DNA of 55,798 nucleotides from an uncultured Lachnospiraceae bacterium (GTDB lineage Bacteria; Bacillota; Clostridia; Lachnospirales; Lachnospiraceae), in the NCBI GenBank assembly GCA_910589385.1, contig CAJUTU010000026.1:1-55798 (forward strand), given 5' to 3'. The notes below the pieces were generated by a model that was not told where the DNA came from, did no database searches, and worked only from the letters and a program-made list of their open reading frames with translations. Each line of letters starts with the position of its first letter. Positions within the stretch are counted from its first letter, which is position 1. A program made the translations under genes and the position numbers. This document shows positions 14,740-23,784 of the stretch, one piece after another.

Positions 14740-16629
14740 TTAATACTTCGCGCTGTCATAAATTACTTCGTTGCTATAGCTAGTACTCGAGGAATCAACG
14801 CTTCCATAACTCGGCTCTGGAGAGCTGTTAAAACTTGAATTATCCTCAAAACTGTTACTGCTGTAAGTGTTGCTGTCAAAGCTGCTGCTGTCATAGCTTG
14901 AAGAGAGATCCATCGGTTCTGGGGCAGGCCTTGCAGCCGGCTGGCTTGTGAAAGAACCCATAGACTTCAACTGGAAGCGTCCTACCAGAGACTTCAACAG
15001 GCTGGACTGGCTGAACAATTCTTGGCTGGCAGCAGCGCTTTCTTCTGCGGTTGCGGAGTTTGTCTGGATAACAGAGGAAATCTGGTCGATTCCTTCAGTA
15101 ACCTGTGAAAGACCCTCTGCCTGCATGTTCGTAGATTCGGTAATCTTCTCCATGTTATCAGCAATCTTCTCTGCGCTATCCACAACTTTAAGCAGGGAAC
15201 TCTGGGTATCTGTAGCAATCTGGCTGCCTTCTGATACAGCATTCAGAGAATTATTGATCAATACGGTTGTATTCTTTGCTGCCTCCTGGCTCTTAGATGC
15301 AAGGCTCCTTACTTCATCAGCAACAACAGCAAAGCCCTTGCCGGCCTCTCCTGCACGCGCTGCTTCGACTGCGGCGTTCAGTGCAAGGATATTTGTCTGG
15401 AATGCAATATCCTCAATGGTCTTAATGATCTTCTCGATCTGGCTGGAGCAGTCATTAATATTCGCCATTGCTTTTACCATAGATTCCATCTTCTCGTTAC
15501 TGCTGTTGATTTCTTTTACAGTATCGTTGATCAACTGGTTTACATCTCGTGAATTTTCAGCATTGTCATTGACCTGGCCGGACAACTCGCCGAGTGTGGC
15601 AGCCAATTCCTCTACAGAACTTGCCTGCTCTGTAGCGCCCTGGCTGAGAGCCTGTGCGCCGCTGGATACCTGCTCGGATCCATTCGCAACCTGGTCTGAT
15701 GCCTGATGGAGCTGCCCCAATGTATCATTTAAGGAATGAATGATCTTAGCTCCAGACGCTTTGATAGATGCAAATTCACCTAAATAATCCATATCCATCT
15801 CTACGGTCAGATTGCCCTCTGCAAGGGAATCCAGCCGCTCGCAGATATGATGGATATAGGAGGATAAGGTGGACAATACAGTGCGTAGATTCTCTGCAAG
15901 GCTGCCCAATTCATCCCTGGACTCATAGGTAACTTTCGCGCTCATATCTCCCTGTGCCATACGCTGGACTGCATTCTCGATCTCGAAAATCGGGTGGGTG
16001 AGGTTCCGGACAATGGAGAATACAAGCAGCAGGCTTATAATGACGCTGACAACAGCGAGCGCGGCAAGGATCAAAGAACTGATCATCTTAGTCTTTGCGC
16101 CGGATTGGTAATACTCATCAGCAATACTTGACGCTTCATCAATCACCTGGTTCAGATACGTTTCAAAACTATCTGCAGCAGTTGCATATTCTCCGTTCAA
16201 AACAGAAATGGCACTCGCAGAATTATTAGATTCTACAAACTTTATGGCTTTTGATCTGGCATCTGCTGTCTGCTTCGCGGCGTTTTCTACCGACTGGAGC
16301 AGGGAAGCATCCCCTTCAAAAGTCTCCCTCAGTTCCTGCATAGCAGCATCACGGGCCGCGATAGTCTGGTCGATGTTAGCATTAATAGTATCAAACTGGC
16401 TTGAGTCAGAGGTAACTGCTTTATAAACGTTCATCTGGATATCCCTGGTTAAAGACTGGACCTCAAGTGCGGAACGAACCATCGGGAAAGGTGTGTTATA
16501 AAAATTTTCCAGACCTCCGAATACATTTCCTAAGCTGAATGATGATGAAATAATAGCGATAATGTAAAATAAAATTACAATACCGAATGAGACTAGCAGC
16601 TTGCTTCTCACTTTTAAGTTTTTAAACAC
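14740..16629 (-). CDS. methyl-accepting chemotaxis protein
   Basis: A 629-residue transmembrane chemoreceptor. TM1 is about 11-31, and an extracytoplasmic four-helix-bundle-type sensor spans about 33-181. TM2 is about 182-207, followed by HAMP. A long helical signalling domain contains the conserved hairpin tip (EKIIKTIEDIAFQTNILALNAAVEAARAGE region). The C-terminal ~60 residues are a Ser/Tyr/Asn-rich linker ending DSAKY, with no NWETF-type tether for CheR/CheB. The start is GTG behind GGAGGGA. It would signal to CheA/CheW, which are not in the window. The ligand is unknown. Confidence 0.95.
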   Translation of the reverse strand: MFKNLKVRSKLLVSFGIVILFYIIAIISSSFSLGNVFGGLENFYNTPFPMVRSALEVQSLTRDIQMNVYKAVTSDSSQFDTINANIDQTIAARDAAMQELRETFEGDASLLQSVENAAKQTADARSKAIKFVESNNSASAISVLNGEYATAADSFETYLNQVIDEASSIADEYYQSGAKTKMISSLILAALAVVSVIISLLLVFSIVRNLTHPIFEIENAVQRMAQGDMSAKVTYESRDELGSLAENLRTVLSTLSSYIHHICERLDSLAEGNLTVEMDMDYLGEFASIKASGAKIIHSLNDTLGQLHQASDQVANGSEQVSSGAQALSQGATEQASSVEELAATLGELSGQVNDNAENSRDVNQLINDTVKEINSSNEKMESMVKAMANINDCSSQIEKIIKTIEDIAFQTNILALNAAVEAARAGEAGKGFAVVADEVRSLASKSQEAAKNTTVLINNSLNAVSEGSQIATDTQSSLLKVVDSAEKIADNMEKITESTNMQAEGLSQVTEGIDQISSVIQTNSATAEESAAASQELFSQSSLLKSLVGRFQLKSMGSFTSQPAARPAPEPMDLSSSYDSSSFDSNTYSSNSFEDNSSFNSSPEPSYGSVDSSSTSYSNEVIYDSAKY

Positions 16630-16848
16630 GATACTCCCTCCTATGTACTTAAATATTTATACGTATTTTCTATATTTTATAACGGAATCATTAGAAAGTA
16701 AATATCCTTTTTCATTTTATTTCACAAAACATTAACATTTATAATTAAGAAAGTACTTTTCAAGATTAACAAAAAGTGGCATAATGACAATGTTACAATT
16801 ATATGATACAATGGTGTGGCAAGTAACAGAAATAAAGGGGGCCGGGAA

Positions 16849-17625
16849 ATGGCAATAGATTATACAATTTATCAAAACTTGTACAATTCCATGAACAACA
16901 TTTTGTACCAGCTACAGCTGCTGGGCACACAGAATCATTCAACGGGCAGCTTGTATTCTGGCAGGACAACTTCTTCTACCCAGAGCTTTGCAGATACATT
17001 CCAGAGTGCAGTGCAGAAGCTGGGCGTGCCTGAGAGCATGGACTCGATTTTCGAGGAGGCGGCAGAACTGTACGATGTGCCGGTGAACCTGCTGATGGCA
17101 GTGGGGAAGGCAGAGTCGGGATATAATGCAAATGCAGTCTCTCCTGTAGGGGCGATGGGAGTCATGCAGCTTATGCCGGCGACTGCGGCATCACTGGGTG
17201 TAGATAATGCGTTTGATGCAAGAAGCAATATTATGGGAGGGGCAAAATATCTCTCTCAGATGCTGCAGCGGTACGATGGAGACATTGATCTGGCATTGGC
17301 TGCATATAATGCGGGGAGCGGCAATGTGGAAAAATATGGCGGAGTACCGCCGTTCGATGAGACGATCAACTATATCCGGCGGATCAGGGGATACATGGGA
17401 GAGGATCTGACTACAGGGAAGACGGTGGAAAGCGCAGCGTCAAGTAAGACTACAGGGCGTACAAGTGCATTGAAAAATACTACAGTTGACACAAGTGCAG
17501 AATTTACTCAGGAACTTGCTGAATATTTTGTAAACATGATGCGGCTGCAGATGATGAGCAGAGTAAGTTCTCTTGGCAGCTCTTCTTTTCTGGATATAGG
17601 ATCTGATACAGACAGATTATGGTAG
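16849..17625 (+). CDS. lytic transglycosylase, SLT/GH23 domain
   Basis: A 258-residue peptidoglycan-cleaving enzyme. I start at ATG 16849 behind AAAGGGGG; a GTG 11 codons upstream has no ribosome site. No classical signal peptide is seen. The first ~60 residues are Ser/Thr/Gln-rich, then SLT residues 65-180. The catalytic Glu89 lies in AVGKAESGYN, followed by GAMGVMQLMPATA and LALAAYNAGSGNV. It stands directly before the flagellar operon, so local wall opening for rod assembly is plausible, with export perhaps through the flagellar apparatus (inference). Confidence 0.88.
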   Translation: MAIDYTIYQNLYNSMNNILYQLQLLGTQNHSTGSLYSGRTTSSTQSFADTFQSAVQKLGVPESMDSIFEEAAELYDVPVNLLMAVGKAESGYNANAVSPVGAMGVMQLMPATAASLGVDNAFDARSNIMGGAKYLSQMLQRYDGDIDLALAAYNAGSGNVEKYGGVPPFDETINYIRRIRGYMGEDLTTGKTVESAASSKTTGRTSALKNTTVDTSAEFTQELAEYFVNMMRLQMMSRVSSLGSSSFLDIGSDTDRLW

Positions 17626-17751
17626 AGCCTTTCAGAAGAGGCGGGGTAAGAAAAAAGTTTACATAGTCACTTAATCTGTTACATGCTGTAAAAATGTGAC
17701 AAATTGGTAAATATTGATACAAAAAACATACAAAAATTAATCCGAAAAGGC

Positions 17752-17780
17752 TGGACGAACTCATAAAATAGGTGTATTAT
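17752..17780 (+). promoter_or_regulatory. candidate sigma-A promoter of the main motility operon
   Basis: TGGACG and TATTAT are separated by 17 nt. Transcription from here gives a leader of about 165 nt to flgB that contains a small GTGC/GCAC hairpin (about 17793-17805) and the long structured element at 17829-17888. Confidence 0.5.
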
Positions 17781-17828
17781 ATGTCCTGTATAGGTGCTGT
17801 AAGCACTAGCCTGTACATAAATTGATTT

Positions 17829-17888
17829 TGTCAGCCCTGAATACCGTTGCCTGCCTGGAGGCTTCGGAAGATGATGAAAGGGCTGACA
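17829..17888 (+). ncRNA. structured RNA leader of the flgB operon, class unknown
   Basis: A perfect 10-bp outer stem TGTCAGCCCT / AGGGCTGACA encloses an asymmetric internal loop (GAATA against AAGATGATGAA), a CCG/CGG stem, a TT/TT internal loop and a GCCT/AGGC stem with a 6-nt loop. It sits between the promoter and flgB. The 3' loop strand GGAAGATGATGAA recalls part of the c-di-GMP-II riboswitch, but the remaining conserved parts of that class and of GEMM-I are absent, so I do not assign a ligand. A protein-binding leader or simple attenuator is also possible. Confidence 0.5.
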
Positions 17889-17953
17889 CAGTGAAAATTA
17901 CTATTATTAAGAATAAATTACACGTTTTATATAAGAAGGGAGTGAGGACTGTC

Positions 17954-18331
17954 GTGTTTGGAAATACGATTTCAATGGCGAACAAATCACTGGATTACCT
18001 TTGGCGGAAGATGGAAGTTGTACAGAATAACCTTGCCAATGTAGACACGCCGGGATATAAGAAAAAAACGGTCAGCTTCGAGGAAGTCTTCAACAATAGG
18101 CTGCGTGCAGCCAGCATGACAAAGAATGACAAGCAGATGAAAGAGGCTATATCAGGAGCAGATTATTTTGTGTATACCCCCTATGATTCTTCTGCAAGGG
18201 TTGATGAGAATAATGTCAATGCTGATGTAGAAGAGACAGAGATGGCGCGGACGTCGCTGCATTATCGATATCTTCTTCAGACCGTGACTGCTGATGTTAA
18301 AAGATATCAGAGTGCGATTAAAGCACAGTAG
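17954..18331 (+). CDS. flgB: flagellar basal-body rod protein FlgB
   Basis: A proximal rod protein of 125 residues, exported and built into the rod. I choose GTG 17954 (FGNTISMANKSLDYLW) with GAGG 5 nt upstream, because the in-frame extension back to 17822 runs through the structured leader and is not FlgB-like. The conserved rod motif is VVQNNLANVDTPGYK near residues 24-38. The C-terminal helical part (EMARTSLHYRYLLQTVTADVKRYQSAI) is typical. It is the first gene of the motility operon. Its usual partner flgC is not next to it but at 32000-32476. Confidence 0.92.
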   Translation: MFGNTISMANKSLDYLWRKMEVVQNNLANVDTPGYKKKTVSFEEVFNNRLRAASMTKNDKQMKEAISGADYFVYTPYDSSARVDENNVNADVEETEMARTSLHYRYLLQTVTADVKRYQSAIKAQ

Positions 18332-18587
18332 GGGCGTTTTGGGTCAGCGCCCTTTGATACTGTAAAGCAAAAAAGCACATGAGAGATTTTTGTTTGCGCA
18401 GAAAAAAGATGCAGGGCGCCTGTTAGAGTGGGGCTATAGGTGTAAACGAATGTGGACAATACGGCTTTCTTGTAAAATGTCAAAGTGAAAAAGTAAACCT
18501 GCAGCCGGAAAAAGTGTCATATACAATAGCGGCTGGGCTAGTGGCCAGGAAAAAAATAAAAGTAATGAAGAAAGGATTGACAGGATA

Positions 18588-18911
18588 ATGGAAGACATGT
18601 TTATCACGCCGATTCAGCCATGGGACAGGATTGGTGGATCAGGCTCAACGATAGATACTTCATCCTCCGTGGTGAAAGGTCAGGAAGGGATTTCTGCGTT
18701 CAAAGGGATTTTTGAAGACGCGATCAATAATGTAAGAGAGACTGAGGATGACTTAGCAAAGAACCAATATCTTTTAGCGACAGGGCAGCTTGAGAATCCG
18801 CATACGGTAGGTATTGCTGCGTCTAAGGCACAGCTTTCCGTTGATTTGCTTGTGGCATTGCGGACGAAAGCCCTGGAAGCCTACAATGAAATTATGCGTA
18901 TCAGCTCATGA
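18588..18911 (+). CDS. fliE: flagellar hook-basal body protein FliE
   Basis: A 107-residue protein that joins the MS ring/export gate to the rod. The C-terminal ~70 residues match FliE: FKGIFEDAINNVRETEDD, then NPHTVGIAASKAQLSVDLLVALRTKALEAYNEIMRI. The start ATG follows AAAGGA. A 256-nt gap precedes it, in the place where flgC normally stands. That gap holds a GGGCG/CGCCC hairpin at its start and no convincing ORF. Confidence 0.93.
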   Translation: MEDMFITPIQPWDRIGGSGSTIDTSSSVVKGQEGISAFKGIFEDAINNVRETEDDLAKNQYLLATGQLENPHTVGIAASKAQLSVDLLVALRTKALEAYNEIMRISS

Positions 18912-18942
18912 AAAAGGGCATCTTTTACGTGGATGCCTTTTT
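18911..18942 (+). terminator. intrinsic terminator/attenuator inside the operon, fliE-fliF
   Basis: AAAAAGGGCATC and GATGCCTTTTT form a strong hairpin ending in a T run, beginning at the last base of the fliE stop codon. No new promoter is obvious before fliF, so it would attenuate transcription of everything downstream unless read through. Confidence 0.6.
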
Positions 18943-19017
18943 ACTGTGTCAGGAAGCAAGGATTCCGCAGTGGGCTGTATGCTTGGTGAGAATAAGTAGA
19001 GATAAGAGAGTGGGAGC

Positions 19018-20592
19018 ATGAAAGAGAAGTTGGGACAATTCAAAGAATTTGCCGGGAACCTAAGCAGTAAGACGAAAAAGCTGATTATTGCCGGGGCGGT
19101 GATAGTGGTTGCTGTGGCGATAATCATAGCCGTTGTCTTGAATAACCGGCCTTATGGGGTCTTGTTTACTGGATTGGGGCAGGAAGAGGCGCAGCAGATT
19201 ACAGCGGCATTGCAGGAGGATAACATTGATTTCCAGTATGATGGAGATTCTACAATCCTGGTACAGGAAAATATTTTGGATCAGACAAAGGCGACACTGG
19301 TTCAGCAGGGGTATCCGAAGAGTGGATTTACATATGATACATTTAAGGATAATGCAGGGCTGATGACGACTGATTCTGATAAGAATACATATAAAATCTA
19401 TGAACTGCAGGACCGTATCGGAGCCACGATCAAGCTTTTTGAAGGCGTGAAGAATGCAACGGTTACGATTGCTCTTGGCGAGGATAACCGATATGTGCTC
19501 AGTGATGATGCGACAAAGTCTTCTGCTGCGGTCACAGTCGTCATGGAAGACGGCGGTTCACCGAGTGCTGAGCAGGTGACGGGCATCCAAAGGCTTGTGG
19601 CACATGCTGTTCCGAATATGGAGATGGAATCTGTGCAGGTCACAGACGGCAATGGAAATGACTTGACAGATGACACTAAGAAGACAGCGAACAGTTCGGA
19701 TGCGGAGGAGATCGCAACTGTCGTGGAAGGGCAGATTGAACGGAATATCCTGAAAGTGCTGGCTCCTATATATGGAGAAGATAATGTCAGTGTTGCCGCA
19801 AGAGCGCAGATCAATATGGAGCAGCTTATACGGGAGTCCATCACGTATAATACTCCGGAAAAGATAGATGATGAAGACAAGACCGGGATCATCAGTAATG
19901 AGGATAGATATATAGAACGTTCCGGTACAGGAGACGCGGCAGGCGGCGTGGTCGGGACAGAGACCAATGCAGACACTGCCGAGTACAATACGGATGGCGA
20001 CGGGAACGGCGCCTCTGCATATAGTGAAAGTACTTCTACAGAATATCTGGTGAACCAGATTAAAGAACAAGGCCAGGTAGATTCCGGCGCGCTGGATGAC
20101 CTGACGGTATCTGTGGTAGTCAACGGGAACGGATTTGGAAGCCTTCGGGAAGCGCAGCTTCGTTCTCTGGTTGGGAATGCTGCCGGGATTGCAAGAGCAG
20201 AACAGGCAGATAAGATCTCACTTGCCAGTGCGCCATTTAACGGGATGGGCGATGAAGATGAAGATGTTGAGACATCCAGCACTTCCGTCTTTGAGAATAT
20301 TCCTCTTTGGGCGATCATTGCAGCCGTTGCACTGCTGCTTGTCCTGACGGCAGTTATTGTGGTGCTGATCATTCGGAGGCGTAAGAGCGAGGAAGAAGAG
20401 GAAGAAGAGGAACTTGAGGAAGCGGCTGAAAGTGTGGAACACATCGACATCAATCAGGAGCTTCAACAGATACAGAACGACAGAGGTATGGAACTAAAGA
20501 GAAGTATCCGGGAATTTGCAGAGCAAAATTCCGAGATATCTGCACAGTTATTGAAGAATTGGCTGAACGGGGGCGGTATAGATGGCGGCTAA
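19018..20592 (+). CDS. fliF: flagellar MS-ring protein FliF
   Basis: A 524-residue protein that forms the membrane ring on which the rotor and export gate assemble. TM1 is about 22-41 and TM2 about 429-452. Between them is the periplasmic/extracellular ring-building part (YGVLFTGLGQEEAQQITAAL at the start). The cytoplasmic tail is strongly acidic (a run of Glu after residue 458) and ends in the FliG-binding segment ISAQLLKNWLNG. Its last bases overlap the start of fliG by 11 nt, so the two ring partners are translationally coupled. Confidence 0.97.
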   Translation: MKEKLGQFKEFAGNLSSKTKKLIIAGAVIVVAVAIIIAVVLNNRPYGVLFTGLGQEEAQQITAALQEDNIDFQYDGDSTILVQENILDQTKATLVQQGYPKSGFTYDTFKDNAGLMTTDSDKNTYKIYELQDRIGATIKLFEGVKNATVTIALGEDNRYVLSDDATKSSAAVTVVMEDGGSPSAEQVTGIQRLVAHAVPNMEMESVQVTDGNGNDLTDDTKKTANSSDAEEIATVVEGQIERNILKVLAPIYGEDNVSVAARAQINMEQLIRESITYNTPEKIDDEDKTGIISNEDRYIERSGTGDAAGGVVGTETNADTAEYNTDGDGNGASAYSESTSTEYLVNQIKEQGQVDSGALDDLTVSVVVNGNGFGSLREAQLRSLVGNAAGIARAEQADKISLASAPFNGMGDEDEDVETSSTSVFENIPLWAIIAAVALLLVLTAVIVVLIIRRRKSEEEEEEEELEEAAESVEHIDINQELQQIQNDRGMELKRSIREFAEQNSEISAQLLKNWLNGGGIDGG

Positions 20593-21601
20593 TGCAGCAT
20601 CAGAGTTGACGCCGGAGCAGAAAGCAGCGGCGGTTGTTGTTTCCTTGGGAGCTGATAAGGCATCCAAGATATACAAACATCTGGGTGAAAGTGATATTGA
20701 AAAACTGACGATAGAAGTTGCCAAGCTGGGGCATGTGACCCCGGAACAGATGGAGGAGGTCCTGGATGAGTTTTACAAGACCTGCCTTACACAGAAAGTA
20801 GTGACGGACGGCGGTATGGAGTATGCCCGCGCGGTCCTGGAAAAAGCGTTTGGCGAGAGCACGGCGCAGAGCCTTCTGGATAAACTGGCGAAGTCCATGA
20901 AGACACGCCCGTTTGAATTTATACGGAAGAGCGACGTTAAGAATCTGTTCTCATTCCTTCAGCATGAGAGACCGCAGACGATCGCGCTGATTCTTTCTTA
21001 TGCAGAGCCGGAACAGGCATCCTTTATTATCGCTGAGCTTCCAAAGGAGAAGCAGATTAAGGTAGTAGAGGCGATTGCGAAGATGGAGAGTGCATCTCCT
21101 GAGGCAATCAAGATTGTAGAGGCTTCGCTGAAAAAGAGGTTCGAGAGCGTCCTTACAACCTCCGATTTTACAACAATTGGCGGTATCGACTACATAGCAG
21201 AAGTTATGAACAATATGGACCGTGCCAACGAGAAATTTATCTTCGACGAATTGGGCAAAGAAAACGAAGAACTGGCGGAAACGATCCGCAAGAAGATGTT
21301 CGTATTCGAAGATATTGTATCTATGGACAACAGGTCGATCCAGCGTTTTATCCGCGAGTGCGATGTCAAAGATATTGTTTACGCGCTCAAGGGTTCCGAC
21401 CAGAATATCAAGGATCTTGTCTTTGCGAACGTGTCCAGCCGTATGGCAGAGAGTATTCAATCCGATCTGGAGGTTACAGTCAACGTACGTCTGCGCGATG
21501 TAGAAGAAGCGCAGCAGAGGATTGTAGGCGTTATCAGAAGACTGGAAGAAGCAGGAGAGTTGATCATCGTCAAGAGTGGAAAGGACGAGATTATCGCATA
21601 G
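20582..21601 (+). CDS. fliG: flagellar motor switch protein FliG
   Basis: A 339-residue switch-ring protein that binds FliF at its N-terminus and FliM in the middle, and meets MotA through the charged C-terminal domain. The N-terminal ELTPEQKAAAVVVSLGADKASKIYKHL and the torque helix region with charged residues (MFVFEDIVSMDNRSIQRFIRECD) are typical. The length is normal for the family. Confidence 0.98.
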   Translation: MAANAASELTPEQKAAAVVVSLGADKASKIYKHLGESDIEKLTIEVAKLGHVTPEQMEEVLDEFYKTCLTQKVVTDGGMEYARAVLEKAFGESTAQSLLDKLAKSMKTRPFEFIRKSDVKNLFSFLQHERPQTIALILSYAEPEQASFIIAELPKEKQIKVVEAIAKMESASPEAIKIVEASLKKRFESVLTTSDFTTIGGIDYIAEVMNNMDRANEKFIFDELGKENEELAETIRKKMFVFEDIVSMDNRSIQRFIRECDVKDIVYALKGSDQNIKDLVFANVSSRMAESIQSDLEVTVNVRLRDVEEAQQRIVGVIRRLEEAGELIIVKSGKDEIIA

Positions 21602-21649
21602 TGTTCTCCTACAGTCCTGTAAGGGACGTGAAAAAGAAAGGATGATACC

Positions 21650-22429
21650 ATGCCAAGAGTTATGAAAGGGCCGGGTGAAGAACAGGATATCCGGCCATAT
21701 GACTTCTTTGCAGGGTTCCGGATAGAAAGGACTGTTGACGCAGAAGAGCCGGACGAGGACAAAGAAGAAGAGGAAGAAGAAGCCGAAGAAAAGGATGTAA
21801 AAGCGCAGTACGAAGAGCTGTTAGAAGCCGAGAAAAAGATCATAGAAGAGACAGAAGAGCATGCAAAAAAGATATTGAGCGATGCCCGCGAGCAGGCAGA
21901 TATCCTTCGCCAGAAGGCTTTCGCAGAGGGACACGAGGAAGGCGTCGAGGCGGGATATAAGGAAGCCTACGAAGAACAAAGAAGGCTTTTGGATCAGGAA
22001 ATCCAAAAGCTGCAGACAGATGCTGCGGATGTGATGAGAAGCGTTTCCATCGAAAAGACGAAGCTTCTGGAGCAGTACGTGGATGATCTGAAAAAGATTT
22101 CTTTGGCCATTGCGGAAAAAATCATTCAGACCAGCCTGCAGTCCAGCGGCGATATTGTAAAGCGGATGATCCTTGCGGCTACAGATAAGATTACAAAGAA
22201 GCAATGGGCAAAAATTTATATCACAAAGTGCGAAACCGGCATATCTATGGAAGTAGATGCAGAATTTCTGGATGCGCTGTCCAAGTTGTCTGATAACATT
22301 AAGATCATTACGATGGACAATGGAGAAGAAGGAACATGTATTATTGAACTTCCGGATGAGATTATTGATGCCAGTGTGAGTACGCAGTTGGAAAATATCA
22401 AAGATATCTTGAATAATGTCAGAGTGTGA
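21650..22429 (+). CDS. fliH: flagellar export ATPase regulator FliH
   Basis: A 259-residue stator-like partner of the FliI ATPase. The N-terminal part is very acidic (EEPDEDKEEEEEEAEEKD at about 28-45), followed by a long coiled coil (about 50-150), where FliH/V-ATPase E-type repeats occur, and a C-terminal globular domain. It is identified by the coiled-coil plus FliH domain and by its place between fliG and fliI. Confidence 0.9.
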   Translation: MPRVMKGPGEEQDIRPYDFFAGFRIERTVDAEEPDEDKEEEEEEAEEKDVKAQYEELLEAEKKIIEETEEHAKKILSDAREQADILRQKAFAEGHEEGVEAGYKEAYEEQRRLLDQEIQKLQTDAADVMRSVSIEKTKLLEQYVDDLKKISLAIAEKIIQTSLQSSGDIVKRMILAATDKITKKQWAKIYITKCETGISMEVDAEFLDALSKLSDNIKIITMDNGEEGTCIIELPDEIIDASVSTQLENIKDILNNVRV

Positions 22430-22459
22430 TAAAATTAAGGAATTACGAGGTGAGAGCGT

Positions 22460-23761
22460 GTGTTTTCGAAGCTGCCGGAGCTGATCCAGAAAGCAGAGAC
22501 AGTCAGCTACATTGGAAAAATTGAAAATGTGATCGGAATGTCTATGGAATCATCTGGCAACCGTGCCAGTATCGGAGATATCGCCATGATCTATAATGAA
22601 GAGAAGCGGCGGCAGATACCTGTGGAGGTCGTGGGATTCCGGGAAGACAAGATGCAGCTTATGGCATACGAAAACCTGAGCGGCGTTTCGGCGGGCAGCT
22701 TTGTAAGGAACACGCGGAAGCGTTTAAAAATTCCGGTAGGAGAATTTCTTCGGGGGCGTATCATAGACGCGACCGGAAAACCCATGGATGACCAGGGGCC
22801 GCTCCCATCCTCCAGATATTATTATGTGGAAAATGCATTTATCAACCCCATGTCCCGTCCGCCAATCACGGATCCTCTGGAATTCGGGGTCAAAGCGATC
22901 GACGGGATGAATACCATCGGCAAGGGCCAGCGTATCGGTATCTTTGCCGGAAGCGGGGTCGGCAAGAGTACCTTGATGGGTATGATCGCCAAAAATGTTA
23001 AAGCAGATATTAACGTGATCGCGCTGGTAGGAGAGCGAGGCCGTGAGGTTCGGGAATTTGTGGAAAAGGATCTGGGGCCGGAAGGAATGAAGCGAAGCGT
23101 GGTAGTGGTCGCAACGTCAGACCAGCCGGCCATGCTCCGTGTGAAGTGCCCTCTGGTTGCGACCACGATCGCTGAGTACTTTAAAGACCAGGGGAAAGAC
23201 GTCCTGCTGATGATGGATTCCCTTACACGTTTTGCCATGGCGCAGCGTGAGATTGGGCTTGCTACCGGAGAGCCGCCGGTGGCAAGAGGTTATACACCAT
23301 CTATTTACGCCGAATTTCCAAAGCTCTTGGAGCGCAGTGGGAATTTTGAAAGAGGTTCTATTACCGGGGTTTATACTGTCCTGGTAGAAGGGGATGATAC
23401 CAATGAGCCGATTTCAGATACTGTCCGCGGTATTTTGGACGGACATATCGTGCTGACCAGGAAGCTGGCCAATGAAAACCACTTCCCGGCCATTGACATC
23501 AATGCCAGCATTTCACGTCTGATGTCCAGCATTGTGCCGCAGGAGCACAAGGACACGGCTGCAAAGCTGCGGGATATATTGAGCCTTTATACGAAAAATG
23601 AGGATTTGATATCCATCGGCGCATACAAGGCAGGAACTAACCCGAAATTGGATGTAGCCATTTCTAAAATAGACAAAGTTAATGAGTTTTTAATGCAAAA
23701 GACAGATGAAAGCTTTTCCGTGGAGGAATCGCTGGAAATTATGAAAAGGATTTTGCGATAA
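22460..23761 (+). CDS. fliI: flagellum-specific ATPase FliI
   Basis: A 433-residue F1-beta-like ATPase powering substrate unfolding and delivery in flagellar export. The start is GTG (MFSKLPELIQ). Walker A GSGVGKST lies at 164-171, followed by ALVGERGREVREFV, Walker B VLLMMDSLTRFAMAQREIGLATGEPP, and the C-terminal domain. All catalytic motifs are intact. Confidence 0.98.
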   Translation: MFSKLPELIQKAETVSYIGKIENVIGMSMESSGNRASIGDIAMIYNEEKRRQIPVEVVGFREDKMQLMAYENLSGVSAGSFVRNTRKRLKIPVGEFLRGRIIDATGKPMDDQGPLPSSRYYYVENAFINPMSRPPITDPLEFGVKAIDGMNTIGKGQRIGIFAGSGVGKSTLMGMIAKNVKADINVIALVGERGREVREFVEKDLGPEGMKRSVVVVATSDQPAMLRVKCPLVATTIAEYFKDQGKDVLLMMDSLTRFAMAQREIGLATGEPPVARGYTPSIYAEFPKLLERSGNFERGSITGVYTVLVEGDDTNEPISDTVRGILDGHIVLTRKLANENHFPAIDINASISRLMSSIVPQEHKDTAAKLRDILSLYTKNEDLISIGAYKAGTNPKLDVAISKIDKVNEFLMQKTDESFSVEESLEIMKRILR

Positions 23762-23784
23762 AAAAGAATGTGAGGCCCAAAAAG

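Noticed and set aside
17780..17890. c-di-GMP riboswitch (GEMM-I or class II) before flgB
   Set aside because: The GCAAA and GCCTCC-type conserved blocks of GEMM-I and the 3' half of class II are absent; only a short loop match remains.
17822..17953. In-frame N-terminal extension of flgB
   Set aside because: It runs through the structured leader, lacks a ribosome site and does not resemble FlgB; GTG 17954 has a good site.
19398..20453. Long minus-strand ORF (351 codons) opposite fliF, and similar ones opposite fliG, fliY and flhA
   Set aside because: These are shadows of strongly biased codons in intact flagellar genes; the Ser/Leu-rich translations have no domain features or ribosome sites.
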